The translations under genes and the position numbers were made by a program. The notes beneath the pieces were generated by a model that was given only the letters and a program-made list of their open reading frames with translations, did not search any database and had not been told where the DNA came from. Below are positions 30,694 through 40,594 of a DNA stretch of 64,000 nt, piece by piece (within the stretch, counting starts at the first letter, position 1; each line of letters starts with the position of its first letter). The stretch comes from Neomoorella stamsii (GTDB lineage: Bacteria; Bacillota; DSM-521; Neomoorellales; Neomoorellaceae), in assembly GCF_002995805.1 (NCBI RefSeq), contig NZ_PVXL01000078.1, positions 62,001 through 126,000 on the forward strand, in the 5' to 3' direction.

Positions 30694-31041
30694 ATGGAGC
30701 AGAATAAGGAGCAGGCGGGCAGGAGGCCCCTTGAAGCCCAGGCGGCCATTTTAAACGAGCTGGTAGGTTACCAGGAGGGCTCTATCGTCAGCCGTACCAT
30801 TATCGATAAAAAAAGTGGTACGGTGACTTTATTCGCCTTTGCTGAAGGGCAGGGCCTGAGCGAACATACGGCGCCCTACGACGCCCTGGTACACGTGCTG
30901 GACGGGGAAGTGGAAATTACCATCTCCGGCAGACCCCTCCATGTAAAGCCAGGGGAGGCCGTAATCATGCCCGCCAACCAGCCCCATGCCCTGCGGGCGC
31001 TAACAAATTTCAAGATGGTGCTGACCATGATAAGGTCTTGA
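30694..31041 (+). CDS. Small cupin protein
   Basis: A 115-residue single-domain cupin with HTAPYDALVHVLDGEVEI (motif 1) and VIMPANQPHALRA (motif 2, with His). Proteins of this type are often annotated as storage or signalling cupins; no substrate can be given. GGGAGG is eight bases before the ATG. It is divergent from the DUF438 gene and ends before a bidirectional terminator. Confidence 0.8.
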   Translation: MEQNKEQAGRRPLEAQAAILNELVGYQEGSIVSRTIIDKKSGTVTLFAFAEGQGLSEHTAPYDALVHVLDGEVEITISGRPLHVKPGEAVIMPANQPHALRALTNFKMVLTMIRS

Positions 31042-31097
31042 GATAACTCGCCGGAGATCTTGGGCCGTTAATTCCTGACCGGAATGAAAAATATAAA

Positions 31098-31139
31098 TTA
31101 GGGCCTCAAAGCACGCTGCCATTGAGGCCCTTATTTTCT
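31098..31139. terminator. Bidirectional terminator
   Basis: A 10-bp stem AGGGCCTCAA/TTGAGGCCCT has TTATTTTCTT on the plus side and an A-rich stretch on the other side. It would stop both the cupin gene and the convergent sugar-transport operon. Confidence 0.85.
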
Positions 31140-31185
31140 TCCAGGAGATGATCTGGCTTTCTTTGACGAATATAATCTGTTTCCC

Positions 31186-32349
31186 TTAATTTTGAGCCCT
31201 TGTTTTAGTTGCAATATCGACCCATACCGCCAGCACGAGAATCAGGCCTTTAACTATAAACTGCCAGAAAGGGGGGGTATTCATCATACTCAAGCCATTA
31301 TCTAAACTGGCCATGACAAGTGCTCCTATAATCGCCCCACCAATACTACCTGTACCACCCATGAGGCTTGTACCACCAATAACGCACGCTGCAATAGCAT
31401 CAAGCTCAGCCATTTGACCCGCAGCTACTGAAGCAGCGTTCAATCTTGCTGTTAACAGGATGCCGCCCAGGGCAGCCATTAACCCACTGAGAACAAAAAC
31501 AGCCAGGACATTATGGCGAATATTAATACCAGATAAGCGTGCTGCTTCACTATTGCCACCAATAGCATAGACATAACGCCCGAAGCGTGTCTTCGTCGCC
31601 AAACCCGTAAAAATAAGTGCCATCACCACTACCATAAGGACGGGTACAGGTATACCCTGGTAATCATTCATTAGATAGACAAAGAGGCCAATGAGAACGG
31701 CATAAAAAGTAGTGCGCATTATTTCCAGAGTTAAAGAAGGCACAGTAAAACCATACTTAATTCTAGTATACCGTTGCTTTACAGTAACATAGGTCACATA
31801 AATAATGCCAAGTGCTGCTAGTAAGAAGCCTATATTTTCAGGTACATAGGATTGGCCTATCTGTTTAAAACTATTCATAAGAGGCGATACAGTTTCGCCA
31901 TGGCTAATTCCTATAAGAATTCCCCGGAATACCATCATACCGCCCAGAGTGACAATAAAAGCAGGAACCTTTTTATAGGCTACCCACCAGCCCTGCCATA
32001 AGCCGGCCAGCAGGCCGATTAAAAGGCTTACCAAAATGGCGGGAATGGTCTGCCACCCATGCCAGACCTGTAAAATTGCCGCTACCCCTCCAGTAAGTCC
32101 CATGAGCGAACCTACGGAAAGGTCAATATGACCGGCGACTATAACAAAGACCATACCAATCGCTAAAATAGAAGTAATTGACATCTGCCTGAAGAGGTTT
32201 GATAGATTACGGGAAGTTAAAAAAGCACCCTGGGTAGTATAAGTGAAAATAGCCCATATACCCAGCAAGGCTAATATCATTGTATAAGCGCGCACATCTA
32301 TCTTACTTAAAAACCCGCCTGCTTTAGGGTTAGATTGTACTTTAAGCAC
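31186..32349 (-). CDS. xylH: Sugar ABC transporter permease (XylH type)
   Basis: About 387 residues with roughly ten hydrophobic segments, in the ribose/xylose permease family ([16 protein letters not shown] is a family signature, [16 protein letters not shown] loop also seen as [12 protein letters not shown]). It would form the membrane channel with XylF and XylG. GTG 32349 overlaps the xylG stop by eight bases and has GGAGG eight bases upstream; the frame remains open to 32370. Base composition is clearly more AT-rich than the purine and gat genes. Confidence 0.88.
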   Translation of the reverse strand: MLKVQSNPKAGGFLSKIDVRAYTMILALLGIWAIFTYTTQGAFLTSRNLSNLFRQMSITSILAIGMVFVIVAGHIDLSVGSLMGLTGGVAAILQVWHGWQTIPAILVSLLIGLLAGLWQGWWVAYKKVPAFIVTLGGMMVFRGILIGISHGETVSPLMNSFKQIGQSYVPENIGFLLAALGIIYVTYVTVKQRYTRIKYGFTVPSLTLEIMRTTFYAVLIGLFVYLMNDYQGIPVPVLMVVVMALIFTGLATKTRFGRYVYAIGGNSEAARLSGINIRHNVLAVFVLSGLMAALGGILLTARLNAASVAAGQMAELDAIAACVIGGTSLMGGTGSIGGAIIGALVMASLDNGLSMMNTPPFWQFIVKGLILVLAVWVDIATKTRAQN

Positions 32350-33865
32350 TTGCCTTACCTCCAGTTGCACAGGCCATTATTTTTTCTTCTTTGGCTTCTT
32401 CACGGGAAAACTCGCCCGTTATTCTTCCTTCACATAACACCAGGATACGATCGCTCATACCCAATATCTCAGGTAACTCGGATGACACCATAACTATGGC
32501 TACACCCTGACTAACTAAACTATTAATGAGATTATATATTTCATATTTAGCCCCCACATCAATACCCCGTGTTGGCTCATCAAGAATTAGGACCCTGGGT
32601 TTAGTCATCATGGCTTTAGCCAGGACTACTTTTTGTTGATTGCCACCACTCAAGTTTCCTACACGAGCTTCTACGGAGGGGGTCTTTATTTTCAATTTAT
32701 CAACATAGAATTCCGCATCTCTAATTTCCGCGTTTTCGTTAAGCATAATATTATATGATCTTTTTAAGCTGGCAAGGGTTATATTTTTGCGGATATCCAT
32801 ATCCAGTACCAGCCCTTGACGCCGGCGATCTTCAGGCACGAGAGCTATCCCATTCGAAAGGGCATCTTCGCAATTCTTTATTTTTACCTTTCTCCCATCC
32901 AGCCATATTTCTCCTTCATTTTTACCTGGATAACCGCCATAAATGCTGGTAACTAATTCCGTACGGCCCGAGCCAATAAGTCCGGCAATACCTAAGATTT
33001 CTCCCTGGCGGACATAAAAGCTGACATCTTTTACTATCTTTTTGCGGGGGTTATCTGGACTGTAGACGCTAAAATTACGAACCTCCAAAGTAATTGCTCC
33101 GGGACTATGGTTAGTATAGGGGAAAAGGCTGTTCAGTTCCCGGCCAACCATCATTGATATGATCTTATCCTGGCTCGTTTCGTCTTTTTTCACGGTGCCA
33201 ATGGTTCTACCATCACGAAGGACGGTAATATTATCGGCAATTGCAAAGACTTCATTTAGCTTGTGGGAAATATAAATACAAGTAACTCCTTTACTTTTTA
33301 GCTGGCGTAAAATACGCATCAGAATTTCTACTTCACTTTCCGTCAAAGCGGCAGTAGGTTCATCTAGAACAAGAATACTAGCGTTCTTCGCTAAAGCTTT
33401 GGCTATCTCGACCAGCTGCTGTTGCCCTACCCCCAGGTTTTTAATCTTGGTCCCCGGGCTTACCTCCAGGCCCACCTCTTTGAGCCATTTCGTCGCCTCC
33501 ATATACATTTTGTCCCAATCAATCAATTGATGCTGCAGAGGCTCATTGCCCAGAAAAATGTTCTCCGCTACAGATAATTCGCTAACTAAAGCCAGTTCCT
33601 GGTAAATAATAGCTATTCCGGCTCTTTCTGAATCCTTAATGGTGTAGAACTTTTGGGGTTGACCGTTAATCAAAATTTCTCCCTGGTAGGTACCATAAGG
33701 ATATACACCGCTTAAGACTTTCATTAAGGTAGATTTACCAGCCCCGTTTTCGCCACATAAAGCATGTATTTCACCTTTCCTGGCCTTAAAATCAACTTTG
33801 TCTAGAGCCCTGACGCCGGGAAATTGCTTTGTAATTTCCCGCATCTCCAGGATATAGTGGTCCAT
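32342..33865 (-). CDS. xylG: Sugar ABC transporter ATPase (XylG type)
   Basis: A duplicated ABC ATPase of about 507 residues. The N-terminal half has Walker A GENGAGKS and the C-terminal half LSGGNQQK, as in the XylG/RbsA/MglA family. Two nucleotide-binding domains in one chain are normal here. ATG 33865 has GAAGGGG six bases upstream. The neighbours XylF and XylH and the xylulokinase suggest xylose or a related pentose. Confidence 0.9.
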   Translation of the reverse strand: MDHYILEMREITKQFPGVRALDKVDFKARKGEIHALCGENGAGKSTLMKVLSGVYPYGTYQGEILINGQPQKFYTIKDSERAGIAIIYQELALVSELSVAENIFLGNEPLQHQLIDWDKMYMEATKWLKEVGLEVSPGTKIKNLGVGQQQLVEIAKALAKNASILVLDEPTAALTESEVEILMRILRQLKSKGVTCIYISHKLNEVFAIADNITVLRDGRTIGTVKKDETSQDKIISMMVGRELNSLFPYTNHSPGAITLEVRNFSVYSPDNPRKKIVKDVSFYVRQGEILGIAGLIGSGRTELVTSIYGGYPGKNEGEIWLDGRKVKIKNCEDALSNGIALVPEDRRRQGLVLDMDIRKNITLASLKRSYNIMLNENAEIRDAEFYVDKLKIKTPSVEARVGNLSGGNQQKVVLAKAMMTKPRVLILDEPTRGIDVGAKYEIYNLINSLVSQGVAIVMVSSELPEILGMSDRILVLCEGRITGEFSREEAKEEKIMACATGGKASA

Positions 33866-33910
33866 AATAGACCCCTTCTTTCCCAATAGAATCAGCCGGC
33901 CTTAAATTTA

Positions 33911-33943
33911 ACAGGCAAGAGGCCATAGTGGCCTCTTGCCTAT
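33911..33943 (-). terminator. Intercistronic hairpin between xylF and xylG
   Basis: A 13-bp perfect stem AGGCAAGAGGCCA/TGGCCTCTTGCCT with a three-base loop lies between the binding-protein and ATPase genes. On the minus strand it is followed by TGTTAAATTT, not a strong U-run, so partial termination or mRNA stabilisation is more likely than a full stop. Confidence 0.65.
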
Positions 33944-33960
33944 CTGTATTTCTTGATTGT

Positions 33961-35061
33961 CTATTGCTTCGGCCACTTTTCTTTGGGGACGTTTTTATAA
34001 ACATCCTCAAGTTTGTGGAAACCATCTTTAATTACGGTCTGGACCATATTATCTTTGTCTACCATGATGGGTGTCAGCAAAATGGACGGCACATCTATCT
34101 TCCCATTGTTTACTTTATTATTAGGTCTAACATCCTCACCTTTGGCCAGAGCTACCGCAACCTCGGCGGCCCGGGTAGCCAGAGCCGTAATAGGTTTATA
34201 AACAGTCATCGATTGTGTTCCTTCAACAATACGCTGGCAGGCAGCAAGGTCCGCATCCTGGCCAGAAATAGCCACTTTACCAGCTAAGTTCTGGGCAGCT
34301 AAAGCTTGAATAGCTCCGCCGGCGGTACTATCATTAGATGCGACCACAGCATCAATCTGGTTATTATTGCTGGTCAGGGCATTTTCCATAATCTTCATGG
34401 CCTCTTCCGGCAGCCAATCTTTAACCCACTGATCGCCAACAACCTTAATGTCTCCCTTATCAATAAGCGGTTTAAGAACATTCATCTGCCCTTGTCTAAA
34501 TAATTTAGCATTGTTGTCTGTAGGCGATCCACCCATAAGGAAATATTTACCTTTAGGAACCTTCTTGGTCAAATACTCTGCCTGCAATTCACCGACGCGG
34601 ACATTATCAAAGGAAATATAGAGATCTACATCTGCATTTCTTATTAAACGATCATAAGCCAGGACTTTCACACCAGCTTTATGCGCCGCTTCGACAATAG
34701 GAGCCATAGCATCGCCATTATGGGGTATTACAACTAAGACATCAATACCCTGGGAAATGAGGTTCTCAGCCTGGGAAAGCTGGGTAGCATCGTCACCGTT
34801 TGCCGATTGTACCAGTACTTCAGCTCCGAGTTCCTTGGCCTTAGCGACAAACAAGTCTCTATCATGCTGCCAGCGTTCCAGGCGTAAATCATCCATTGAG
34901 AGACCTATTTTTATCTTATCGCCACTTTTGGCTGAAGCGCCCTGATTACCTCCATTTTTGCTCGAATTTCCACCTTGACCGCAACCTGTAAGAAGGGTCA
35001 TAGCCAGCAGGATCAAAACTGCAGCCAGGGCAATTATCCTGGTAGTCCTCTTTTTTAGCAC
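33961..35061 (-). CDS. xylF: Sugar-binding lipoprotein (XylF type)
   Basis: A 366-residue periplasmic-binding-type protein. The N-terminus is a lipoprotein signal with a basic start, hydrophobic core and LLTGC lipobox (Cys27), so it would be anchored outside the membrane. The body is a type I sugar-binding fold (KIGLSMDDLRLERWQ, VVIPHNGDAM). Adjacent XylG and XylH form the rest of the importer. Sugar specificity is inferred from the operon. Confidence 0.9.
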   Translation of the reverse strand: MLKKRTTRIIALAAVLILLAMTLLTGCGQGGNSSKNGGNQGASAKSGDKIKIGLSMDDLRLERWQHDRDLFVAKAKELGAEVLVQSANGDDATQLSQAENLISQGIDVLVVIPHNGDAMAPIVEAAHKAGVKVLAYDRLIRNADVDLYISFDNVRVGELQAEYLTKKVPKGKYFLMGGSPTDNNAKLFRQGQMNVLKPLIDKGDIKVVGDQWVKDWLPEEAMKIMENALTSNNNQIDAVVASNDSTAGGAIQALAAQNLAGKVAISGQDADLAACQRIVEGTQSMTVYKPITALATRAAEVAVALAKGEDVRPNNKVNNGKIDVPSILLTPIMVDKDNMVQTVIKDGFHKLEDVYKNVPKEKWPKQ

Positions 35062-35120
35062 TCTTAAAGCTCCTCCTTTTCACACTAAGAATTAAAGTCA
35101 AATTTATCCTTTTCTTAGAA

Positions 35121-36410
35121 TTAGAGGTACGTTTGGTAGTATTCATCCATACCTCCGGGATGGTCAATGACTAAATGAGCTTGCAGAGTTAGCAAATTTT
35201 TGTTGGAAAAGGGCAGGTCTATTTTTCGGTTAATTTTTACCTCTTCTTGAGGAGATACGTCTCCTAAATCTTGTTGGCAAATAACGTTATGCCCGGCATC
35301 AGTTACAACTACCCGTAGCCTTCCTTTATAAAAAACACCGCCAGAAAGATTTATTATTAATTTCCCTTGTTCTAACCTGACGTCACCCCCTCTGGCTATA
35401 TAACCCGCTGCTGTTACACTCGCAAATCCCCCACCCCCTTTAGCAACTCCCATTTCCAAAGGAAAAATCTGTATTTCTTCCGGTTTCAGCTTGCGGATGG
35501 GCCCCAACACTTCCGCTTCCAGGTGATAACCGGTTTCTTGCGAATAATCCTTACCAGCCACTACACCGCGTCCCACCGTCCAGCATTCCACTGTGCAACC
35601 TCCGTCGGGATAGGCCTCTTTCTCTCCCGGATAGTAGGGGTAACGCAGGCACCAGGTATAGCCTTCGGTACCATTGACAAAGGCCATCCAACCAGCCGGT
35701 GAATCGACACCAATTTTACCAACATAGAACAGATAAGGTACTACTAAGAGGTCGCCTTCTCGCCTGCCCCATTGCGGGTTATCTTCTTCGCCAAAGATCA
35801 CGCGATATCCTTTGGCAAACCTGCTCTCAGGGTTTAAAGGTATATAAAGGTGGCAATTAGTGTCATAGCCGTTGCTACTTCTTAATCGCGTATCTAACTG
35901 GGTTACATTCCAGATACTCCAGGCCACTGGCCGGGAGCTGACATTCTTCATCCTTAACTCCAGCCACAGCTTGCTGCTGTCCTGCCGGATAGTAACCTTG
36001 CGAAAAATCTTAATCCCCGTCCGGGTATCCGGCGGGCTTTCCACTTCATAGCTTACTTTTTCCGGGCTGCATTCCAGCCATCGCCCCGTATATACCCCGG
36101 TATCAAGCAACGGGTCCGGCGGGCCGTGCCATTCTTCCTCGGTATCCCACCCCTGGGGTGCCGGCCAGGTTTTATCACCGCCGTAATTCTTCCAGGCGGC
36201 AATGGAACCATCGCCGTAATTTTCTTCGGGCGTGAAAAGTTTGCCCTCTAACTCTTTATTAACGTAAAGGAAGGAATAATCACCAAGATCATAGGCCATA
36301 ATTCTTCCGCCCAGGGCCGGGACCATCACCACCCGGATGAGGTCATTGCCGAACTCGACAGCGCCATCCCAGCCGCGGAAGTTTATTTCCCGCCACCAGC
36401 AGGGGCTCAT
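35121..36410 (-). CDS. Mutarotase-like protein (DUF4380-like)
   Basis: A 429-residue protein beginning with an aldose-1-epimerase-like pattern (RVVMVPALGGRIM, NYGGDKTWPAPQ), which fits DUF4380/galactose mutarotase-like beta-sandwich proteins. A function in sugar anomer handling is plausible from the operon. The ATG overlaps the stop of the LacI gene (ATGA at 36407-36410) with GGAGGTAA upstream, so expression is coupled to the regulator. Confidence 0.6.
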   Translation of the reverse strand: MSPCWWREINFRGWDGAVEFGNDLIRVVMVPALGGRIMAYDLGDYSFLYVNKELEGKLFTPEENYGDGSIAAWKNYGGDKTWPAPQGWDTEEEWHGPPDPLLDTGVYTGRWLECSPEKVSYEVESPPDTRTGIKIFRKVTIRQDSSKLWLELRMKNVSSRPVAWSIWNVTQLDTRLRSSNGYDTNCHLYIPLNPESRFAKGYRVIFGEEDNPQWGRREGDLLVVPYLFYVGKIGVDSPAGWMAFVNGTEGYTWCLRYPYYPGEKEAYPDGGCTVECWTVGRGVVAGKDYSQETGYHLEAEVLGPIRKLKPEEIQIFPLEMGVAKGGGGFASVTAAGYIARGGDVRLEQGKLIINLSGGVFYKGRLRVVVTDAGHNVICQQDLGDVSPQEEVKINRKIDLPFSNKNLLTLQAHLVIDHPGGMDEYYQTYL

Positions 36411-37453
36411 GCCGGTTTACCTCCTTCTAGATACCCCTGGCTGCCGCGCCGGAAAACAGCACCGCAAGATTCCCTGATAACCAGGCTCGTCTTAAACTCG
36501 GTTACTGTGGGCTGCATCTCTTTATTCTCGATCTGCTGGATCAGGGACCAGGCGGCCATGGAGCCGATTTCGTACCGCGGCTGGTGGACGGTGGTCAGGG
36601 GCGGCGTTACCAGGGACGCCAGCTCAATATCGTCATAACCCACCACAGCCAGGTCCTGGGGAACCTTTAAGCCCAGTTCGCGCGCCGCATGGATGACACC
36701 GTAGGCCATCAGGTCGTTGGCAGCAAAAATGGCTGTCGGCCGCTCAGGCAGGGATAATAGTTTTTTCGCAACCGGTATGGCCCCTTCGGTGGTAAAATCG
36801 CTGTAAACCACCAGGCTTTCATCGTAGGATACACCAGCCTCGGCCAGGGCCTGGCGGTAGCCGGCCAGGCGTTCTTGCGACACCCGGGCATTCTTATGCC
36901 CCGCTACATGGGCAATGCGGTGGTGCCCCAGGCCCAGCAGGTGCCTGGTAGCCAGGTAACCACCACCCCGGTTGTCGATGGCAATGAAGTTCGCCTTCAA
37001 ATTTTCGATCCAGTACTCTACCAGAACTATTGGAAATCTTTCTTCCACCATCTCGCGCACATAGTCTTCATTCCCTACGGTGTGACCCATCATGAGCAGG
37101 CCGTCTACCCGGCCGCTGCGTAAGAAATTAACATAGTTGTGCTTGATTTGCGGGTCCCAGCGCATGCTGGCATACACGATGCCGTAGCCAAACTTATGGG
37201 CTACATCCTCCACTCCCTGGATGATGCGGGAGAAGAAGGGGTCGGTGATATCCGACAGGATAACGCCGATGGTGTCGGTCTTTTGTTTCACCAGGCTGCG
37301 GGCCAGGGCGCTGGGACGGTAGTTAAGCTCCCGGATAGCCTCCAGCACCCGGCGCCGGGTCTCTTCGTTGACGTCGTCTTTCCCGTTGAGAACCCTGGAT
37401 ACTGTAGTTCGTGATACTCCGGCTCTTTTAGCAACATCAGAGATATTTGCCAA
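36407..37453 (-). CDS. LacI-family transcriptional regulator
   Basis: A 348-residue repressor with the LacI helix-turn-helix (VAKRAGVSRTTVSRVLNG), the hinge helix (YRPSALARSL) and a periplasmic-binding-like sugar domain. It probably controls its own sugar operon; two GAAAnCGnTTCC operator-like sites lie upstream of the first gene at 40339-40350 and 40408-40419. TTG start seven bases after GGAGTG... upstream sequence; start somewhat uncertain. Confidence 0.88.
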   Translation of the reverse strand: MANISDVAKRAGVSRTTVSRVLNGKDDVNEETRRRVLEAIRELNYRPSALARSLVKQKTDTIGVILSDITDPFFSRIIQGVEDVAHKFGYGIVYASMRWDPQIKHNYVNFLRSGRVDGLLMMGHTVGNEDYVREMVEERFPIVLVEYWIENLKANFIAIDNRGGGYLATRHLLGLGHHRIAHVAGHKNARVSQERLAGYRQALAEAGVSYDESLVVYSDFTTEGAIPVAKKLLSLPERPTAIFAANDLMAYGVIHAARELGLKVPQDLAVVGYDDIELASLVTPPLTTVHQPRYEIGSMAAWSLIQQIENKEMQPTVTEFKTSLVIRESCGAVFRRGSQGYLEGGKPA

Positions 37454-37460
37454 CTCTTTT

Positions 37461-38990
37461 TCACTCCGTCATCTTGGTCAAATCGTGCATGGTGCCCCGC
37501 AGGAGGGGATACAAGGACGTATACAGGGTATAAAGGCGGTCGTAGGTGCTTGCTTCTGACGGTACCGGTTCGGCCCGGCTGGTCACCTTGATGGTAGAGC
37601 TACAGGCAGCTTCCACGGAAGGGTAAATACCCGCCCCCACCCCGGCCAGCAAAGCTGCGCCAAAGGCCGGCCCATCGGTGCTGTTCACCGTGGTCACCGG
37701 GTGCTTAAAGACGCTGGCGAGAATCTGCCGCCATAGAGGACTGCGGGCGCCGCCGCCGGAAACACGGATTTCTTCCACCTTCACCCCGGCCTGCTGTAAA
37801 AGTTCCAGGGAATCGCGCAGGCCGAAGGCCACGCCTTCCAGGACGGCCCGCACCAGGTGACCCTTCTTGTGGCGCATGGTGAGACCGATATATCCGCCCC
37901 GTGCTGCCGGGTCGGGATGGGGCGTCCTTTCCCCCAGCAGATAGGGCAAGAACAGCAACCCTTCGGCTCCCGGGCCCGCCTCAGCCGCCCGGGCCGTCAA
38001 CAAGTCATAGGGATCAGTACCCGTTGCCGCAGCTTCTTTGATCTCTTCGCCACCCAGCTGGTTGCAGAACCACTGTAATGAAGCCCCTGCAGCCAGCATC
38101 ACTCCCATAAGGTGCCACTTACCGGGGACGGCATGGCAGAAGGCGTGCAGGGTACTGCCCGGCTGGATATTTGGCTTAGCAGTCATGGCGAAAACCACAC
38201 CGGAGGTTCCCAGGGCCGCCGATAGAATCCCTTCTTCTACAATGCCTGTGCCTACAGCCCCGGCAGCCTGGTCACCACCGCCACCCACTACCGGCGTCCC
38301 GGCCGGGAGGCCGGTGGCAGCCGCGGCTTCCGGGGTGATCTGGCCGGTTATTTCCGGCGACTCGTGTACCCGGGGCAACCATTCCTGGGGAAGGTCCAGG
38401 GCCGCCAGCATTTCTCCCGACCAGCGGCGGGCAGCCACATCCAGGAGCAACGTCCCGGAAGCGTCGGATACTTCGGTGGCCAGTTCCCCCGTCAGGCGGA
38501 AACGGATATAGTCTTTAGGAAGCAGCACATGGCGGATTTGATTATAAATTTCCGGTTCGTGGCGTCTAAGCCAGACCAGCTTGGGTGCCGTAAAGCCTGG
38601 CAGGGCGGGGTTCCCCGTCCACTGGTAGAGCTTTTCTTCCCCTATTTCCTCGTACATCCAGGCACATTCCCCACCGGTGCGCTGGTCGCACCAGAGGATG
38701 GCCGGCCGTAAAACCTGGTAGTTGGCGTCTAAAACTACGGCCCCGTGCATCTGGCCCGACAGGCCAACGCCGGCGACATCCCGGCCGTCATGGCCACTTT
38801 TAACCCAGATTTCCTGCACCGCCATCACCACGGCCTGCCACCACTGTTCCGGCTCCTGCTCGGCCCAGCCCGGCCGGGGCTGGCTCAATGGATACTCTAC
38901 ATAGGAGGAAGCCGCTACCCTGCCGTCTTCCTCCACCAGGACGGCTTTGGTGCCAGAAGTACCGATGTCGATCCCGAGTAAGTATGGCAT
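37461..38990 (-). CDS. xylB: Xylulokinase
   Basis: A 509-residue FGGY-family kinase. The N-terminal phosphate-1 motif GIDIGTSGTKA, GLSGQMHG, and the C-terminal VSGGGARSPLWRQ with GPAFGAALLAG are typical of XylB, which phosphorylates D-xylulose to feed the pentose phosphate pathway. The operon with xylFGH-type transport supports that substrate. Confidence 0.9.
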   Translation of the reverse strand: MPYLLGIDIGTSGTKAVLVEEDGRVAASSYVEYPLSQPRPGWAEQEPEQWWQAVVMAVQEIWVKSGHDGRDVAGVGLSGQMHGAVVLDANYQVLRPAILWCDQRTGGECAWMYEEIGEEKLYQWTGNPALPGFTAPKLVWLRRHEPEIYNQIRHVLLPKDYIRFRLTGELATEVSDASGTLLLDVAARRWSGEMLAALDLPQEWLPRVHESPEITGQITPEAAAATGLPAGTPVVGGGGDQAAGAVGTGIVEEGILSAALGTSGVVFAMTAKPNIQPGSTLHAFCHAVPGKWHLMGVMLAAGASLQWFCNQLGGEEIKEAAATGTDPYDLLTARAAEAGPGAEGLLFLPYLLGERTPHPDPAARGGYIGLTMRHKKGHLVRAVLEGVAFGLRDSLELLQQAGVKVEEIRVSGGGARSPLWRQILASVFKHPVTTVNSTDGPAFGAALLAGVGAGIYPSVEAACSSTIKVTSRAEPVPSEASTYDRLYTLYTSLYPLLRGTMHDLTKMTE

Positions 38991-39155
38991 GATCTTTTTT
39001 CCCTTCCTGCCAGGACTAATAGCTGGTTGCTTTTTAGGACCCCTGCGCCCACTGCTTGATTCGATTGCCCTTAAGAGAGCTTTTATGGCTCACTGTAACG
39101 ACCCTTATCCGGGAATTGGTGATTTTGGTGACGTGCCGGGCCCCGGGATATATAA

Positions 39156-40298
39156 CTATGGCGTTGAGAAGGCTAAAGGGCTCAAAATATCAGCCTTCCT
39201 GGCCCGGGCGCGGATGAGGATGGCCTCCAGGTAACCGGCATAGCGCTCCGGGTCCTGCAAACAGGTGACTACCATTTCGTGATCCAGGCTGTTGATGCGG
39301 TCATTCATGGCCCGCAAGGCATCGATACAGTTCAGCAGCGCCCTTTCTACCGGCATCCGCTCCGGGTTGATGTCCAGGCCAAACCAGCCCTGGTAGCCGT
39401 GCATCTTGAGGACGTAGAGGGCGGCCTCGGCCTGTTCCGGCGCTACGACGCCGACATTCAAATCCTGGTCGTAGTTACCCAGGGGCTGGCTGTTCCAGTG
39501 GGTATGCACCAGCCGGCCGTACTCCAGGGGCAGGCTCAAAGCATAAGGCAAATCTTCATAACCCATGAGAACATGGCCGATCTCAGGATTGAGGCCGACC
39601 AGGGTATAGCCCTGCTCCAGGAGTTGTTTATTTTCCTGGTTCTGCAGCAGCCCCTCAACCTTCCCGGCCAGCAAAACCCCTTCCGCGGTGGTGCCGTAGA
39701 TTATTCTCCCCCGGGGCTCATATGGTTTTGGCTCCATGGCCACCCGTACCCCAGGCACAGCATCCATGGCTTCTGCCAGTCCGGCAGCGAAACGACGGCG
39801 CATTTCTATGAAATCGATACCGAAGGGGTTTTCATAGCCATCTATTCCGGGCCAGACAACCATGAACTCTGTGCCCAGCTCTTTATTTATTTCTAGCGTT
39901 TCTTTAACGCGCTGGATGGCTACCTGCCGGGCCGCCGGCAGGGGTGAAGATAAAGACCCGTGGCGGAACTGTTCTTCATAGAAAAGATTGGGCACTACCG
40001 TTACTATTTGCATCCCGGTATCCCGGCAAAAATCCCGGTAAAGGGTGAGGTTATGTTCATTGATCTCGTTGGGATAATGGGCCTCAATGCCTTCCAGGCC
40101 ATATTGTTGCAGAGCCGCGTATTTCTCCAGGCGTTCCTCAATGGTCAGTTCCCTGCCATAACGGGTATGAAAGCGGCTGTTGCTGCCGGAAAAGAACCAT
40201 ATGCCGGCTGAAAAGCGAAGTTTTAGCTCAAAATTTTGCAAGTGCCGGATTAACTCTTCCGGCGAGCGGCGGGTGGTTTGATAACGTAAATCCTGCAA
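39156..40298 (-). CDS. Xylose isomerase-like TIM-barrel protein
   Basis: A 380-residue metal-dependent isomerase-type TIM barrel. Matching pieces are MEPKPYEPRG (metal Glu and Lys), GLNPEIGHVLM (Glu and His) and LDINPERMPVE. They resemble xylose isomerase metal ligands but the loop sequences differ from the classical XylA (440-residue) family. It heads the operon before xylB, so pentose isomerisation is the best guess; an L-rhamnose- or other ketose-isomerase relative is possible. A TTG start follows GAGGGAG. Confidence 0.7.
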   Translation of the reverse strand: MQDLRYQTTRRSPEELIRHLQNFELKLRFSAGIWFFSGSNSRFHTRYGRELTIEERLEKYAALQQYGLEGIEAHYPNEINEHNLTLYRDFCRDTGMQIVTVVPNLFYEEQFRHGSLSSPLPAARQVAIQRVKETLEINKELGTEFMVVWPGIDGYENPFGIDFIEMRRRFAAGLAEAMDAVPGVRVAMEPKPYEPRGRIIYGTTAEGVLLAGKVEGLLQNQENKQLLEQGYTLVGLNPEIGHVLMGYEDLPYALSLPLEYGRLVHTHWNSQPLGNYDQDLNVGVVAPEQAEAALYVLKMHGYQGWFGLDINPERMPVERALLNCIDALRAMNDRINSLDHEMVVTCLQDPERYAGYLEAILIRARARKADILSPLAFSTP

Positions 40299-40338
40299 TT
40301 TTTCTCCCTCTTTTCTACCCTTGTTGCTACAGTTTATC

Positions 40339-40419
40339 GAAAACGCTTCCTAAACATGATTATGTTGAAATATAAGGCTCTATTTAACGATAGATGATGT
40401 ATATATCGAAATCGGTTCC
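40339..40419. promoter_or_regulatory. Two LacI-type operator-like sites upstream of the sugar operon
   Basis: GAAAACGCTTCC (40339-40350) and GAAATCGGTTCC (40408-40419) share GAAAnCGnTTCC, a CG-centred pattern typical of LacI/CcpA family operators. Their centres are 69 bp apart and they lie 41 and 110 bp upstream of the isomerase-like gene. They could bind the encoded LacI protein or act as cre sites. The remainder of 40299-40594 is AT-rich and holds no gene. Confidence 0.55.
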
Positions 40420-40594
40420 GGTTCGCTAATATATTTCGCCATTTAAATTAAGATTCCTGCTTTTCCTTAACACTTTTATAAAAAATTTTTCAGACAGGTG
40501 TTAAATTATACTTAACCGAATATACTACCCTTTTTTGCCTCTTTTCCTCCAAATCAACTCCGCTTTTGCGCCCGTTTTCACAATTAAATATAAT

